From contig CM023453.1 of NCBI GenBank assembly GCA_013339765.2, positions 85,936,685 through 86,000,684 of the forward strand: a DNA stretch of 64,000 nt, in the 5' to 3' direction. This document shows positions 10,321 to 21,239 of the stretch, one piece after another; positions within the stretch are counted from its first letter, which is position 1; each line of letters opens with the position of its first letter. The notes under the pieces were generated by a model that saw only the letters and a list, made by a program, of their open reading frames with translations, was not told the origin of the DNA and did not search any database. The translations under genes and the position numbers were made by a program. This DNA is from Haemaphysalis longicornis. Taxonomy: Eukaryota > Arthropoda > Arachnida > Ixodida > Ixodidae.

Positions 10321-12395
10321 GCATGGCCATGGGTTCTAGTTGTAGAACGTTAGTTGCTTTCGGCGCAACGGCAGTAGTCAGGCTCCTAGCCCGACCAGGA
10401 GGTCTTTGAATGGACGTATCGCGAAATACGAATCCTGCATTGGCCGGTGACGCATGGATACCGGCGAAATTCGAGAAGCAAGCACCCTGGAACACATTGG
10501 GAGTCTCGGTGGGTAAACCATATTCTTCGAGCGGCAGGGCTTGCTCTTGTGCCCCGTGCAGAGAGACGACAATCTCGGCCCCTTCAGGAGTGAAAAATTG
10601 CCTTGAGACCAAACCAGGCGGCTGAAAAAACGCAGAGAATGGCTGCATTGGGGAGTTGAACCGGATGTTCCCTGACCGCTCGACGTCATCCTTATTTCCG
10701 TAGTACCGAGCCGGAGATGGCCACGGGAACTCTTGCCTGGGCAATGGCTTCCGGGCGTAGAGTTTCGAAACCATACGAGACGGCCCTTGCGGCATGGTGC
10801 GGCACGTCCTCGATCCGCTCGGTGCGTAAAACTGAGAACTGTTACGGCTGGTAATCCATTGAAATGATGGCGATGTCGAGTTTCCCCCGGGACAGTATAA
10901 GGGTCGAGGGCCGGGTTCCGTGACTTTTAGACACCTTCTCTGCGGAATTCGCCGTTCGGCTGAAACGGGCGGAGTCATTGGCTTCTCCCCGTTATTAAAT
11001 GATGGCGAGCGGAAAAATACGCCCTTTCCAAATCGTCTCGTCTGCGAGGGACTAGCGACCTCCTCCCGGGGTACTGAAGTGCGGGGCGGGCTGCTGTGTT
11101 GCAATATGCTAGCTGTTGCGCCGAGCCGGCGCCCTTCTTCGTCACGTGGCTGGCCCGCAAGCCCGCTTTGCTCGTTACAAGTACATAACTCGCTGTCGGG
11201 CTCTTGTGCATCTCCCGAATATCTTGTGTGTAGACCACTTCGTACTTCTGTTGGGGTCTGTCTGTTTGCACTCTCGTCGTTGGTGGGTAGCGATAATTTA
11301 CTCCTTGCCATCGTGTCGGAAATTCTGCTGTTCTCCGCCATTCGTGCCATGCCTTTTGCACGGTTGCTTATCAGGTTACCGTCTTGGTCGGGAGTCAATC
11401 TATGAATTTCGCGGATGGCCGATGGTTCCAAAAGGAATTCGTTATGATCGGGCAGATACGATTCACTGCGGGAGCTGACGTATTGAGATGTTTCCGAAAA
11501 GGCCTTGAGGTCAGCTCCGGCATCTTTTGTCAGGGCACGCATAATCCTTTGCTTCCGCCATTGTGGCTCGGTTTCGTGCTCGTCCTGCGCTAACAAACCG
11601 AGACTTTTCCCGCCGCTCTGGGCTGGTGCTAGTTTAAAATTTTCCATCGGCTCTTCGCCATCGGAAGGTTCATCGCTGATTTCTGGGACATCAGCTTCAC
11701 CTACATCTACATGCTGGTCGGCAGTACCCCGGTCTTTGGCCGCTTTGCCCCCTCTGGAACTCGCTGTCCCTGACGTTTTCATTATCGAAGTTTTCTTCTG
11801 CAACGGAGGGGACAGTTTTTTCTTATCCGCTGTGCTTTTACTCACCCCAGACATATTTAGCGAATAGGCCTGACTGGGTTTGGGCAGTGTAGCACCATCG
11901 CTCTCAATAGAATCAAGCGATTTCTGCGTGCCAGAAATCGCTTTTTTGCGTCCTTTAACGGTAATAGATTCATCGAGTGGCTTCGCTGACGCGCCAGTTT
12001 CTCTCTTTTTAACACTACCAACAGTTCCCTTCTTACTAGCCTGCCGTATACTTGTTTCGTTCGGTTTCGTAACTTTGCCACCGAGTGTGAATTTCGAGCT
12101 ACTATTTTTGAAGGGTACTCCTTTAGTGACTGCGTTATGGCCTCCACCGTATTGTGTAGCCACTTTGGTGTTCTTTGGAAGCATTTTCCCTGAACCTTTC
12201 GTAGCAGCAGATAGCTTAGAAGGTTCGGTGGACTGTCTTGCAGGGAACTTTTTCCCGGGACTAATCGCTTTTCTACGAGAGAGACCACCGCGTGTAGCTG
12301 GCGACCTTGGACCTCTGAAGCCTTCGCGTGCAGGAGCTGCCGTATCCGAGAGACGTGTTCTTGCCGCGTGGGCAGGTGGGATTTTCGGAGCTTTT
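10318..12395 (-). CDS. Copy A, tail segment 2 (basic Ser-rich tail)
   Basis: This continues the tail in a second frame. The first part is Lys/Ser/Thr-rich with many short basic clusters. The second part is better conserved with copy B, including CRTMPQGP, YARKPLPR, TPEGAEIVVSLH and QGACFSNFA. No enzymatic or structural domain is recognised and no transmembrane segment is seen, so a cytoplasmic position is inferred from the downstream anchor. The frame stops at 10232. Alignment with copy B moves to the next frame around the ATG at 10320, a second break. The conserved motif block argues that this tail was translated and under selection for some time. Confidence 0.55.
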
Positions 12396-14136
12396 TTGGT
12401 CGTTTTTCCGCAACCGCTCTTTTAGTCAGTGCAGGGGCCGACATATCAGTTAGCGGGTTCTTTCTAGGAGTTTGTCTGTTTACACCAGCGGAGTCGTTGT
12501 CTTCTTTCAACGCTGGGGCATCGGAAGTATCAAGCGCGGTTGGTACCCGGTCCACTGAGTCTTCCAATCCAGCCTCACCGTGATCGTACCCTTTTCCATG
12601 CTTTACATTTTTTTCTGAGACAATGCGCGCTAAGAGCTGGGGAATTCGCTCACCTTCCGGCATTTCCGCCCGCATCCTACTCGTTCTGCTCTTTGTGGCT
12701 ATCCGTTTGAACATCCGCTCAGGCTCTGGCCTTGAGATGTCGCACGTGCAGATCTCTTCACCGCGCTTCAGATTCTTCTGCAAGTGACTAAGCTGTGGGC
12801 GTAAAGCCAGTACTTCACTTTCAGGCGCTTTGGTGGCACCCTGTCCTTCCAGTTCAGCTTTTCTGGCTTTCTGTTCCAACATCCACTCACTAGCATCAAT
12901 TTCCGCTGGTGAACCCCGCTCATCCAAAGGCGTTTCCTTGGACTCAGGTTCGCTTTCCTGCTGCGACACCACCCCCACGCTCCCCGTCTGGCCCGTTCTC
13001 TGGGATGTCAGAAACTGGGGTTGCGATTGGCACAGCCGACGTGCTGCCTTTGTCAGTTCTCCCGTAGCCGACTCAAGGAGGGAGCACGCGGTATTCACGC
13101 GCTGTATAGCCTTATTCGTGTCGAGGGCTTTGTCAGTTGGGGATGCCTCGTGGCGCGCCCTGAGAGCTGCGCTTAATGACGATGACAGGCGGCCGTCTCT
13201 TTCGCTACGGAGCAACGGAGTAGACAAAGTCGCCCCCGGAGTCCGTCCACGCGGCAACGGTAACGCAGATGGCAATGGTCCCAAACTTGGCACTTGCCGT
13301 AAAGGCGCACAAAAATTTTGTCGCGGTTCGAATTCCTCGATCAAGTTATCGAAGATGTCATTAACCAAACGAATGTCGGGAGGGCCTTTTTTGCCCCTTT
13401 CAATTTTCGCAGCTCTGGAAAGGGACCTTCGAAGTCTTTCCTGCTGTATGTAGGCACCCATACGGCTGGCCCGTGCACTGTCTTGTGTTGTGAACTTCGG
13501 ATACTGACCCTGGTTGAATAAGTCTTGGCGCACGGGGAAGACCGCGGTGGCACCAAGTCCCAACACTTCACCCTGGCCTCCGAAATGACCATCAACACTG
13601 TGTTTGAAGACGTCAATGTGAGGGGCTCGCCCGGCCAACTTCTCATCGTCCCCTCCTTCATTTGGCAACGCATCTTTTTGTGACCGGCAGGTATTCTCGG
13701 GGAAGTCCGTAGGATATCCGCCTACGCCTGTCGACGGAAAATCGTGGAGCTCCCTCAATTCCGTCCCGATTCCGCTCTCTGAAGAATGAAAAGACGCTGT
13801 TATCTGGTGCCGCGGACTGCCCAGGTAAATGTCCGGCTCTTGGCGAGGGACTGTTGCTGGACACGTAGATCCAAGCGGCAGCTTACCTTCATCTGACGAC
13901 CGGGGTGCACACGAAACAGAAGAGCCACTGTTGACCGACGTGACAACCTCAGTCAAACCTTCAGCGTTCCGCGGCCGGTGGCATGAAAGACCCGAATCGG
14001 CGATGGTAGGGTAGCAGTCATCACTGACGTCGCCATTGCTTTCCCAGGAGATGAGCGCGGATTCCAGCCTGCTCTGCGCCTCTTCTGTGACCTGCTTTGG
14101 AGGAGAGGACTGGGTGGCAGCTGTTAAGTCGTCCAT
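12395..14136 (-). CDS. Copy A, tail segment 1 (cytoplasmic N-terminal tail)
   Basis: An open frame starts MDDLTAATQSSP at ATG 14136. I chose this start because copy B begins the same way (MDDLTAALDSPSP at 57642). The frame stays open upstream to 14595, but that part runs into LTR-like sequence and is probably untranslated. The protein is rich in Ser, Glu, Arg and Lys with no recognised domain. It holds an imperfect internal repeat of about 55 residues whose units contain LQKNLKRGEE and SEKNVKHGKG. The frame then leaves the homologous path at a run of six T on the plus strand (12392-12397) and would end at a stop near 11857. The protein similarity to copy B continues in the next frame. This is either a one-base indel or an assembly homopolymer error. 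Confidence 0.6.
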
Positions 14137-14345
14137 AGCAGAGGGATTCGATTGCAGGACGCGAAAACTTCGAGCGATACGAAGCAAATGAAGCCAGTGG
14201 AATACCTTTCTAGAATGATAGTGATTACGTGTTTGGGGTATGCCATTCTGCCTTCGCCTGTCATTTTGATGATGATAGCCAGATATGAAACTGCTCCATT
14301 CACAGGATCCTTCTTGCGTTTTAAGTTTTTTTTCTGCGCACATAT

Positions 14346-14600
14346 TGTCACGAAGCCAAGGACGACGTAGTTGTCTTGCAGGAGAAACAAGTTTATTGGA
14401 GCGAACTTGTGCTCCCCTAACAACTCGAAAGAATACAGATGCGGCGAAGCAGCGGTCCACAAAGTGACTAGCGCAGGCGATTGTCGTCGAACCGAATGCC
14501 GCGGCGTCTGCTCTGCAGGCTTTTAGATGCGACCGCATCTCATTCACCCGCCTTGTCCCTCCATCCGGCGTCGTCGGCGTCCGCCCCTCCCCCATTCTCC
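14346..14600 (-). repeat. Possible LTR end (minus strand)
   Basis: Read on the minus strand, the segment has CACAAGTTCGC, then CCAATAAAC, a T-rich tract, and ends CTTCGTGACA, an arrangement like an LTR with a polyadenylation signal and a terminal CA. A sequence of the same design ends at 15308 on the plus strand. The left (5') limit is uncertain. It sits just upstream of copy A, so the open frame that extends copy A upstream passes through it. Confidence 0.35.
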
Positions 14601-14651
14601 TCGCCGCGCCAGCTGCGCTCTCCGCCGCTCACCTCCTCTCCTTTCCGACAG

Positions 14652-14775
14652 CGAACACTCTCTCGCGAGGGGCATTGGATTGGATTCGATTGGATTGGCT
14701 TGGCTTGGATTTGGATTGGATTGGATTAAAGTGGATTGTGTTGGATTGTGTTGCGTAATAGCCGCGGCAGACGCA
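14652..14775 (-). repeat. GGATT-rich dispersed repeat (inverted partner at 25488)
   Basis: It contains repeated GGATT and GGCTT pentamers and ends in GTTGCGTAATAGCCGCGGC. The reverse complement of nearly the whole segment recurs at 25488-25665, including the flanking CCTCGCGAGAGAGTGTT. It is non-coding. Confidence 0.6.
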
Positions 14776-14934
14776 CTGGCGCCGGCGCGTCCCCTCACCG
14801 TTATGCGCGCTATAAAACGCGGTGCCTGCGCCGCTCCGCTCCATCGTTCCAGCGCCGTTCCTCCGTTGTCCAACGCTGCAACGTGAACCCCCTATGCGTC
14901 GCATCTACACAGGGGTTCCCGCGAGGGGAGGTGG

Positions 14935-15308
14935 GAGTTTTTTTTAGGGGCGAAGCTCCTAAAGCCATGGGTCTGTCCATCCCTTGTGTCTCGTGGTACG
15001 TGACCACCGCATGCTTTCGGAGATGTCGCAAAGTGGGCCGCGTTGCACGCGCAAGAACCGGCTGCAACCGGCAGCGCAAACTCGGCACCGGGAGCGCGAG
15101 CTTGTCTGTGTTCGCCAACGGAGGCGCGAGCGCACGTGCACTGCGAGGGGGATATCACGCAAGAGATCACGCCACGAACGGAGGCAGTCGTTCTCGGAGA
15201 TCGAACGAGACGCAAGGACCTTTGCTCGTTTCCTCTCGTCTTGTTCGGGCACAAGTTCGCCCTAAATAAAAGTTCTTTCTTTACCGTTGTGTCCCATCCT
15301 ACGTGACA
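14935..15308 (+). repeat. Possible LTR or solo LTR end (plus strand)
   Basis: A segment starting near a T-rich tract and GGGGCGAAGCTCC ends with GGGCACAAGTTCGCCC, AAATAAAAG, a T-rich tract and CCTACGTGACA. The design matches the minus-strand segment ending at 14346. Part of it (about 15130-15210, GAGATCACGCCACGAACG) is also similar to 19170-19245. No coding region follows that I can tie to it. Boundaries are uncertain. Confidence 0.35.
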
Positions 15309-17289
15309 AATTGTGGTGTAGGTGCGGGGTAGTCCTCGATGGCGCGGGGTCTTTCACCAGGTCTGGGCCTGGGAGCATTGACTCCGAAAATAAAAGTTGA
15401 TTTGTACAATGTACGCACACAGTCTTACGTCTTTCTTAATGATGTAATGGGCGAACTTTCACGGGAGAGTTACGGTTACCGATGATCTCCCCCTGTCGAG
15501 CTTCGCCCCACTTATCATCATTCATTCCGTGGATATGGCGTGATTTTTTTATCTTTCGACGCGAGTGTTTCTGGAACCGTCGATTCACATCCAGAACATT
15601 GTAGATCACAGAAGATTATTCTGGGCTAGCGACATTAGGGCGAAGCAGTCTGCTTATCTGAATGAGATAGCCCCTGCGGCATAAAAATAAAGAATGGAAC
15701 ACGCGCTTTGCATGGGACACAGATAACGGAGCCGGGCGCGGCCGGGTATTAAAAACCAATAATAAATAAACAAACCCGTACATGGTTCGCGGCAATATTG
15801 CCTCAATGCATGACGAATGGCACAGCGGAACCTATTTGCAAACAATTCCTCGGATCGTTGAGGCTTCGATACTGCGGAGGAAGCTGTTTTTTCGCGCTTG
15901 CCCGGGAAAATGCTGACTTGTGTCCGGCGTCGTTGCCGGTATAAATGCCCCTGATTAAAGCGGGGAAGCCACAGTGAAGTGCATGGCTGTACCAACAAAA
16001 ATTATGCGGCATGCTGGGAATATTTTAAGAATGTGAAGGCGATAGCTCGGGTGGACTTCCTCTTCATCTTTTGTTGGTCTTTGTTACTCTTTGTGGCCGT
16101 TACTCCGAAGCTCGTGCGTATCGTAGGCCATCACCAGGCAGATCCTTCCCCGTTCTTTCACCTCTCGAGACGTCACGTGTTGCAAGTCCACAAGCGCCTC
16201 CCCCTCTTTTGCCGCATATGTTTCCCTTCCCCTGGGAGCACTCAGCGCCCAATAAACGGCCCAATGCAGGTCCTCCTCGCGCATTGCTTTTCCTATTTCC
16301 TGGAAAGCGATCCCGCGCTCACGCTCGTAGGTTCGCGCCCGTTACTGTCGCGTGATTTCCGGCTCCAAAAACAATCTTTAGCACGATTCTGCGTGTATTA
16401 CAAACATTTAGGCCGAAAGCCTTAAGTGCCCGATTGTGCGGAAAGCGCTGTTGTTGTTGCCCCGCCAAGAAAATTGCCGCCACTGCAGAAAGAAATTAAA
16501 AACTCACGTTTTCTCCGGTGAAATTTCTTTCGAGTGCACATAGTAGCAGCCGTATGCTCTATTTTATAGACAACTATTAGAACTCACGAAATTGCCGAGA
16601 ACAGTTGAATTTTATAGCCGGGTCTATGACCCTTTATTGGTGAAATGGAGTAGCCGGGCGCACATTCGCTCCCAACCTCTCCAGTCAATAAACCGGTTAA
16701 AAGATCACCGACTGTGCTGTCGCAGCACTTTTCGAGCGGTAGAGCAGCTCGACCTTTCTTCGTAGTGCACGCCCACCTGGGGGATTGGGCCAAAATGGGG
16801 ATCTTTGAGGGGTTACGTGCCTGCTTCACAAAATTCACAAAACTGTGAACTTTTGCATCTAAAAGTGTACCGTAACACCTGAACATGATGGCGCGTGAGT
16901 GGAACAGGTGCCCACCAGCAGCACGAAACCCTTATTCTAGGGTGGCTGTGGCGTGTGCCAGTTTCCTTGCTGAGGTAATTCCCCCAGCAAGGCGAAAAAA
17001 TAAAAGCGACATGACAGGTGCAAACACGGTGCAGGAGAAAAGAAGCCGGTCACAGTACTTCTTTCCAAAAGGGAAACAAACGAAAGTGGGGAAAGAGACG
17101 CAAATGCGATGTAGAAGGGAAGGACGGGGAGGGGAAGCGATGCCTTTAATGAGAAAGTCAGACTATTTGCGATCTTGGCTTGCTACTCTGTATGAACATG
17201 AGAGGGGTGATTATGAGCGAAGATACTGAACGGCATGCAAACATTAAAACCGCAGATAAGCACACATTAACCGACAGACCAAGGAACTC
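15309..17289. other. Non-coding stretch, no gene seen
   Basis: No open frame with recognisable family similarity or paired splice signals. It may contain unrecognised repeat fragments; a second GAAAATAAAAG-type sequence at about 15386-15400 may be another LTR scrap. Confidence 0.4.
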
Positions 17290-17690
17290 ACACACAGCAA
17301 ACGCACAGTAGTAAAGGCAAGGAAAACCTTGACAGAGTTTTTTTCAGGCCGGAGTGACGAAGAAATGACGCGAAGGCAGTTGTAGTCCGGGACACCACAG
17401 CAGTTGAGTTCCATGTACCGATAGCGCCACTAAGCTTCAGGGCTGCATCAGTTCCCCGTCCCAAAGTTGCCTTAATGGTTAGCCGTGGAGTTGCAAAACC
17501 AGGACACACACACAGTACATGCTGAATGTCCTCACAAACGCTGCAAGCGTGACCGTGAGCGCGGGCAACTCCGCGCGTGTTATAAAAATAGTGGTTGGTA
17601 AAAGCTACGTTGAGGAAAATGTGGAAACCTCTAATCACGCTTTCCAAGTCTACACGGCATTCGAAAAGTGCAGTTGAGATCAATTGTATC
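17290..17690 (-). mobile_element. LINE 3' fragment (I/R1-type C terminus)
   Basis: The minus-strand frame reads LNVAFTNHYFYNTRG, then CSVCEDIQHVLCVCPGF and later TTAFASFLRHSGLKKTL. The Cys-x2-Cys ... His ... Cys knuckle followed by a helix ending in F-L-R-x-(S/T)-G-L is typical of the end of ORF2 in I/R1/Jockey-like non-LTR retrotransposons. The reverse transcriptase and nuclease parts are absent, so this is a 5'-truncated remnant. It directly abuts the dispersed repeat at 17700. Confidence 0.5.
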
Positions 17691-17699
17691 CATTGGCAG

Positions 17700-18395
17700 A
17701 GAATTTTAAAGCAAAGCTTTCTAGCACTACCAGCCAACGGCTCTTCAGTGGAGTGCAGTACAACAATCTCCCAACGCGGCAGAGGCCGCTGCGGAGGGAG
17801 GGGGAGGTGGAGCACACTGTAGATGGCGCGGCGAATTTAACCAGCGTTCCCCGCGCGGAAGCGCCTGCTCGCCGACAGCAGCATCGGCGGTACGGCTAAT
17901 TCGTCTGCTTTAGCAACGGTTGTGTTGCGCCTGTTTTGGCGCAGCTTCGCGTACATTGAGCGCTGCCTTCGCACGGTTTGATTAACTTGTTCGACAGCAC
18001 CTCCAGAATAACCCGCACCCGACATTAAGGATTGGTTTGCAGGGCGCGAAAACAGAATGTACAAACTATACACAGACTTCTGGCCGCTAGAGAAGCGCTA
18101 CCTTTTGCGCACTGCTTGCCACGAATGGGACTCCGTTTTCTAAATTGGTGAATACCAATTCGGTTGTGTTTTAAGAAGTATTACAAAAGACGAAAGTAGC
18201 AACTGGTTCTGATAAATAACGATTTTAAAAGTTCCCTCAGCTTTCTCGCCATTCTCAAACTTACTAAACTAACTAGTTTAAATCGGTATAAATGGGAATC
18301 ACTAAGCTCACATGCCGAATTGTTACGGTGTGTGCGCTTCTGTCGCGCGGTGGTGCAGCCCCAAGCTGGCACATCAGATTGCCTAGGTTCCGCCA
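17700..18395 (+). repeat. ~0.7-kb dispersed repeat, copy 1
   Basis: It starts at TTTTAAAGCAAAGCTTTCTA and ends at CCTAGGTTCCGCC. The same sequence in the same orientation occurs at 47212-47943 with many substitutions and small indels. Both copies carry GATTAACTTGTTCGACA, AAGGATTGGTTTGCAGGGC and CTAAATTGGTGAATACCAATTC. On the minus strand part of each translates to a related peptide with a VEQVNQ motif. The element class is unresolved: I see no clear terminal inverted repeats or poly-A tail. Confidence 0.7.
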
Positions 18396-20965
18396 ATTGA
18401 AAATGCATTTCATTCCTGGCGCCATTATATGACGTTTCGCGTAACGGAACCGGCTGCCGGAAGCCAGTGAGACAGCGGTGTGTCTACCAGGAAAACTAAA
18501 ACATACTGAGCGAGCCATCACGGCTGCAGGAGCCACTGGTAGCGCACTCGGCGCATACGACAAAGTACCCAAGCAGCAGCGGCCGATTGAAAATGTTTCG
18601 AAACCCCAAGGGTCCCCATTGACTTCCGAGCTATCGGCCGTCCATCGGTAACTCAGATAAAAGACTGATTGAACGCCAAACAAACGGCGACCGGAAGCAG
18701 CGTCACTCGGAAGGCCCATCGGAGAGGTCGAGCTCTAGGAGACCGGCAAAAGCGGTTCGTGGCCAAGACAATGGCGTGTACGTAGCGTGGGCAAACACGA
18801 TGGTTAGCGAAGTGAACAGGCAGCAACGCCACAAAAAGTAGTTACTTTAGGAGCCGCAGCACCTTGTCACGAACAACGCCTACACAATCTAATGTGCAGC
18901 GTATTCAGACTAGCGTACGAGATAGTGTAACACGTTCTATAAAGTGGGTCATTTGGGTATCCTAACGAAATGGTTTCCGTCGCACTACTTCGATGTGCAC
19001 TCAAGACTCAGGAAGCTCTGTCCACGGGCACCCTACCAATGCTCCTTGTGGGGTAGCAGGATACTATTTCGGGCTAATATCACAGCGCGCACAGACGGTA
19101 GACAATGAAAGAAATAAAAAAAAAATACAGGACGAGCGCTGACCGGCACGTTAACTGGCACGTACGTGAACTGGCAAGGAGAACAGCACGCGAGAGATCA
19201 CGCCATGAACGATCGGCAGAGGGTTCTCGGAGTTCGAGCTGGCCGACGCCGGGCGCTTCTCCTGGGGCGCACGCTCACGTTCGCTTGGTATATTTCCTTG
19301 TATTTTTCAGGAGCTGCTCAAGTGGTGCCAGCCATTACGCAAGCCTGGACCCCACGGGGCGCTCCTGACGAGGCACGCCGCGCACGCTGGCGTGTGCTCT
19401 GCTGGTCTTTCTGGTAAAAATGTTTGTTGGTAATGCTCCATGGCATAACCAAAAAGGTCGAACAGGTCTGCTATTAAAGGGATTCCTGGGTGGATAAACT
19501 TGGACAAACACAGGACGGTGCAAAAGAGCTGCCTTTAGTAGCACATCTGAATGCTTTGACAGATTTACGGTATGTATTTAGCACCTACGCTTGAATAAAC
19601 AAACTGCGTCGCTTGCGCATCAATTACACCGTTTCCATTAGCTGTCGGCTGACACGAAGCACTCGGACGACAAAAAAACTCAAAATGTTTTAAAATTGTC
19701 TGTTATTGCATAAAAAATCCTTACGCAGCTTAATTCATTTCACAAACCCGGCGTTTTTTCTGTGGCACTCAGCGCGTCAACCGCAACAGCGGGGTTTATT
19801 GTTTCTTTGTTGTGTTGATCACGTGAGCCCGTGGGGTAGAAAGACAGCTTCAGGATTTCGCCAGTTAATTTATAGATTTTTATTTTTAGTTTATTTCTAG
19901 AAAATGCATAAAGGCATACAACCTAGTAAGACAATTTTTTTTGTTTCATTTCGATTTGTTGTTTTAGTCTCATGCCATGAACGTCTTGACGAGGCATTCA
20001 CAGTTTTCATTAAGTTACTGGGCAAAGAGGGCTTCACATAAAAAAAAAACCCAGGTTAATGTTATTTGATGTACTCTGTCACAGTTTTTAACCTCTTTTA
20101 TTGTATCGGTGCCGCGTGCTCTAGTTCACACAGGTGTGAAAATGTGGTGGTGTGCCTTGGAATGTCGGTTGATATGACACCTAGAAACACGCAATTGTGG
20201 CTTCAGCTCCCAGGCTTAAGTATTATCACTCCTAAGACAGAGAATGCTCAAGGCTTAGGCTTACAGAAAATTTGTGCACGCTGCCGCGTTTATACTGCCA
20301 CACAGCAATCTGTGCATCGCTTCCAACGATACTGTAAACAAATGATCCCGCGCCAACGCTAAGGCTGGTGCGCGACCGTTGTGATGGAAACCAGTAGAAA
20401 TCAGCACTAACATTATTACTTTTAAAGCGAAGCCTTCAGCCTCTCACTGATGATGTACGCACTCAAAAATTTACTTCAGGAAAGCCAACTTTCTCTCACG
20501 ATGATGATGATCGTTGTTGATGTGGAGAAAAAAATGGCCGCGTATCTGCTCCTTTCGTTCCAAATGTCGTCAAAAGACGATTCTTTGTAGACATTTGCCA
20601 AGGAGATGCCCCCTTTTGCTTTCCCGCTCACCTCTCATGCTGTTCCTGTTCCATCGCGCTCATCCCAAAGTAAACCCACTAAAGGTTTTATCAAGGTGAT
20701 TTGAATTGACCGCGTTCCGCTGCTACAGGCCGGGTTCCTCGATGCCAGCGCTGCAGTACAACGGAGACGCGCATGATTCGAGGCGGCCGACATCAAGGTT
20801 TATAGAACCGCGTTGCCATGCTTCACGTGCGTTCCAAGCAGAACGTGGAGCCTAGCTAGTGGAACCTTTCGTTGCCATTGCCGCGTGATTTCTCCTATGC
20901 CGCCAGGATGTGGCGCGGGCAACAGTAGGTGGCGGTTTTATGCAGTAGATGTAGAATATCATTTG
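18396..20965. other. Mostly non-coding, one weak repeat match
   Basis: The stretch 19170-19245 resembles 15130-15210 and is probably a dispersed repeat fragment. An open frame on the minus strand (18719-18273, 148 codons) shows no family I recognise and overlaps the end of the repeat at 17700-18395. Nothing else was supported. Confidence 0.4.
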
Positions 20966-20970
20966 CTATC

Positions 20971-21113
20971 TGTTGAATCCCCGCTGGGGTATGCGCCACC
21001 GCCACCACCATTGTCATCATCATTAGCACATGATCCCTGCCTTTAAAGTGATTCATCACGTAGCGGTCAGCCATGACCCCGAACCCTGCTGCCTGTCTCC
21101 TCCTTCCGTAACA
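20971..21113 (+). repeat. 5' LTR of BEL/Pao-type element
   Basis: 143 bp, TG...CA termini, no difference seen against the 3' LTR. It contains a CCACCGCCACCACCATT stretch and CATGATCCCTGCCTTTAAAG, where TTTAAAG is a TATA-like candidate. Confidence 0.85.
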
Positions 21114-21239
21114 TTTTGGTGCCGACAAACCCGGGAAGAAGACCAGGGACCGAACTGGAGAGCAGCATGATGCCAGTGGCTGCAGGCAAGTGGGACCCAC
21201 AACCGTTTGCCGCCGTCTCACCCTGAGCCAACTGGTCCG

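Larger units (their letters stand above)
2807..14136 (-). other. Gene locus: M13-like copy A (long-tailed neprilysin-like membrane protein)
   Basis: This is the span of the first paralogue, read right to left: tail and transmembrane exon 14136-8948, then exons 7599-7383, 4306-4112 and 3217-2807. Splice phases agree across the whole ectodomain: the first exon ends with two bases of a codon, the next is 217 bp and completes it, and the last two are 195 and 411 bp. The layout matches copy B at 38934-57642 exon by exon. Introns also align, for example 4640-4830 with 49030-49180, 5640-6060 with 49860-50230, 7130-7210 with 50490-50590, and 8510-8947 with 51740-52150. The product would be a type II membrane protein with an extracellular M13 fold, incomplete at the C terminus within the window. 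Confidence 0.75.

Noticed and set aside
10920..13453. Several plus-strand frames of 120-207 codons
   Set aside because: Antisense shadows of the copy A tail, which has the paralogue support.
14137..14595. Upstream extension of copy A (start at ATG 14595)
   Set aside because: The frame is open but runs through LTR-like sequence and has no counterpart in copy B beyond about 25 codons before MDDL, so ATG 14136 is preferred.
18273..18719. 148-codon minus-strand frame as C-terminal M13 exon of copy B
   Set aside because: A faint FYLSY-x-W resemblance only; no conserved Cys pattern, and it overlaps a dispersed repeat.
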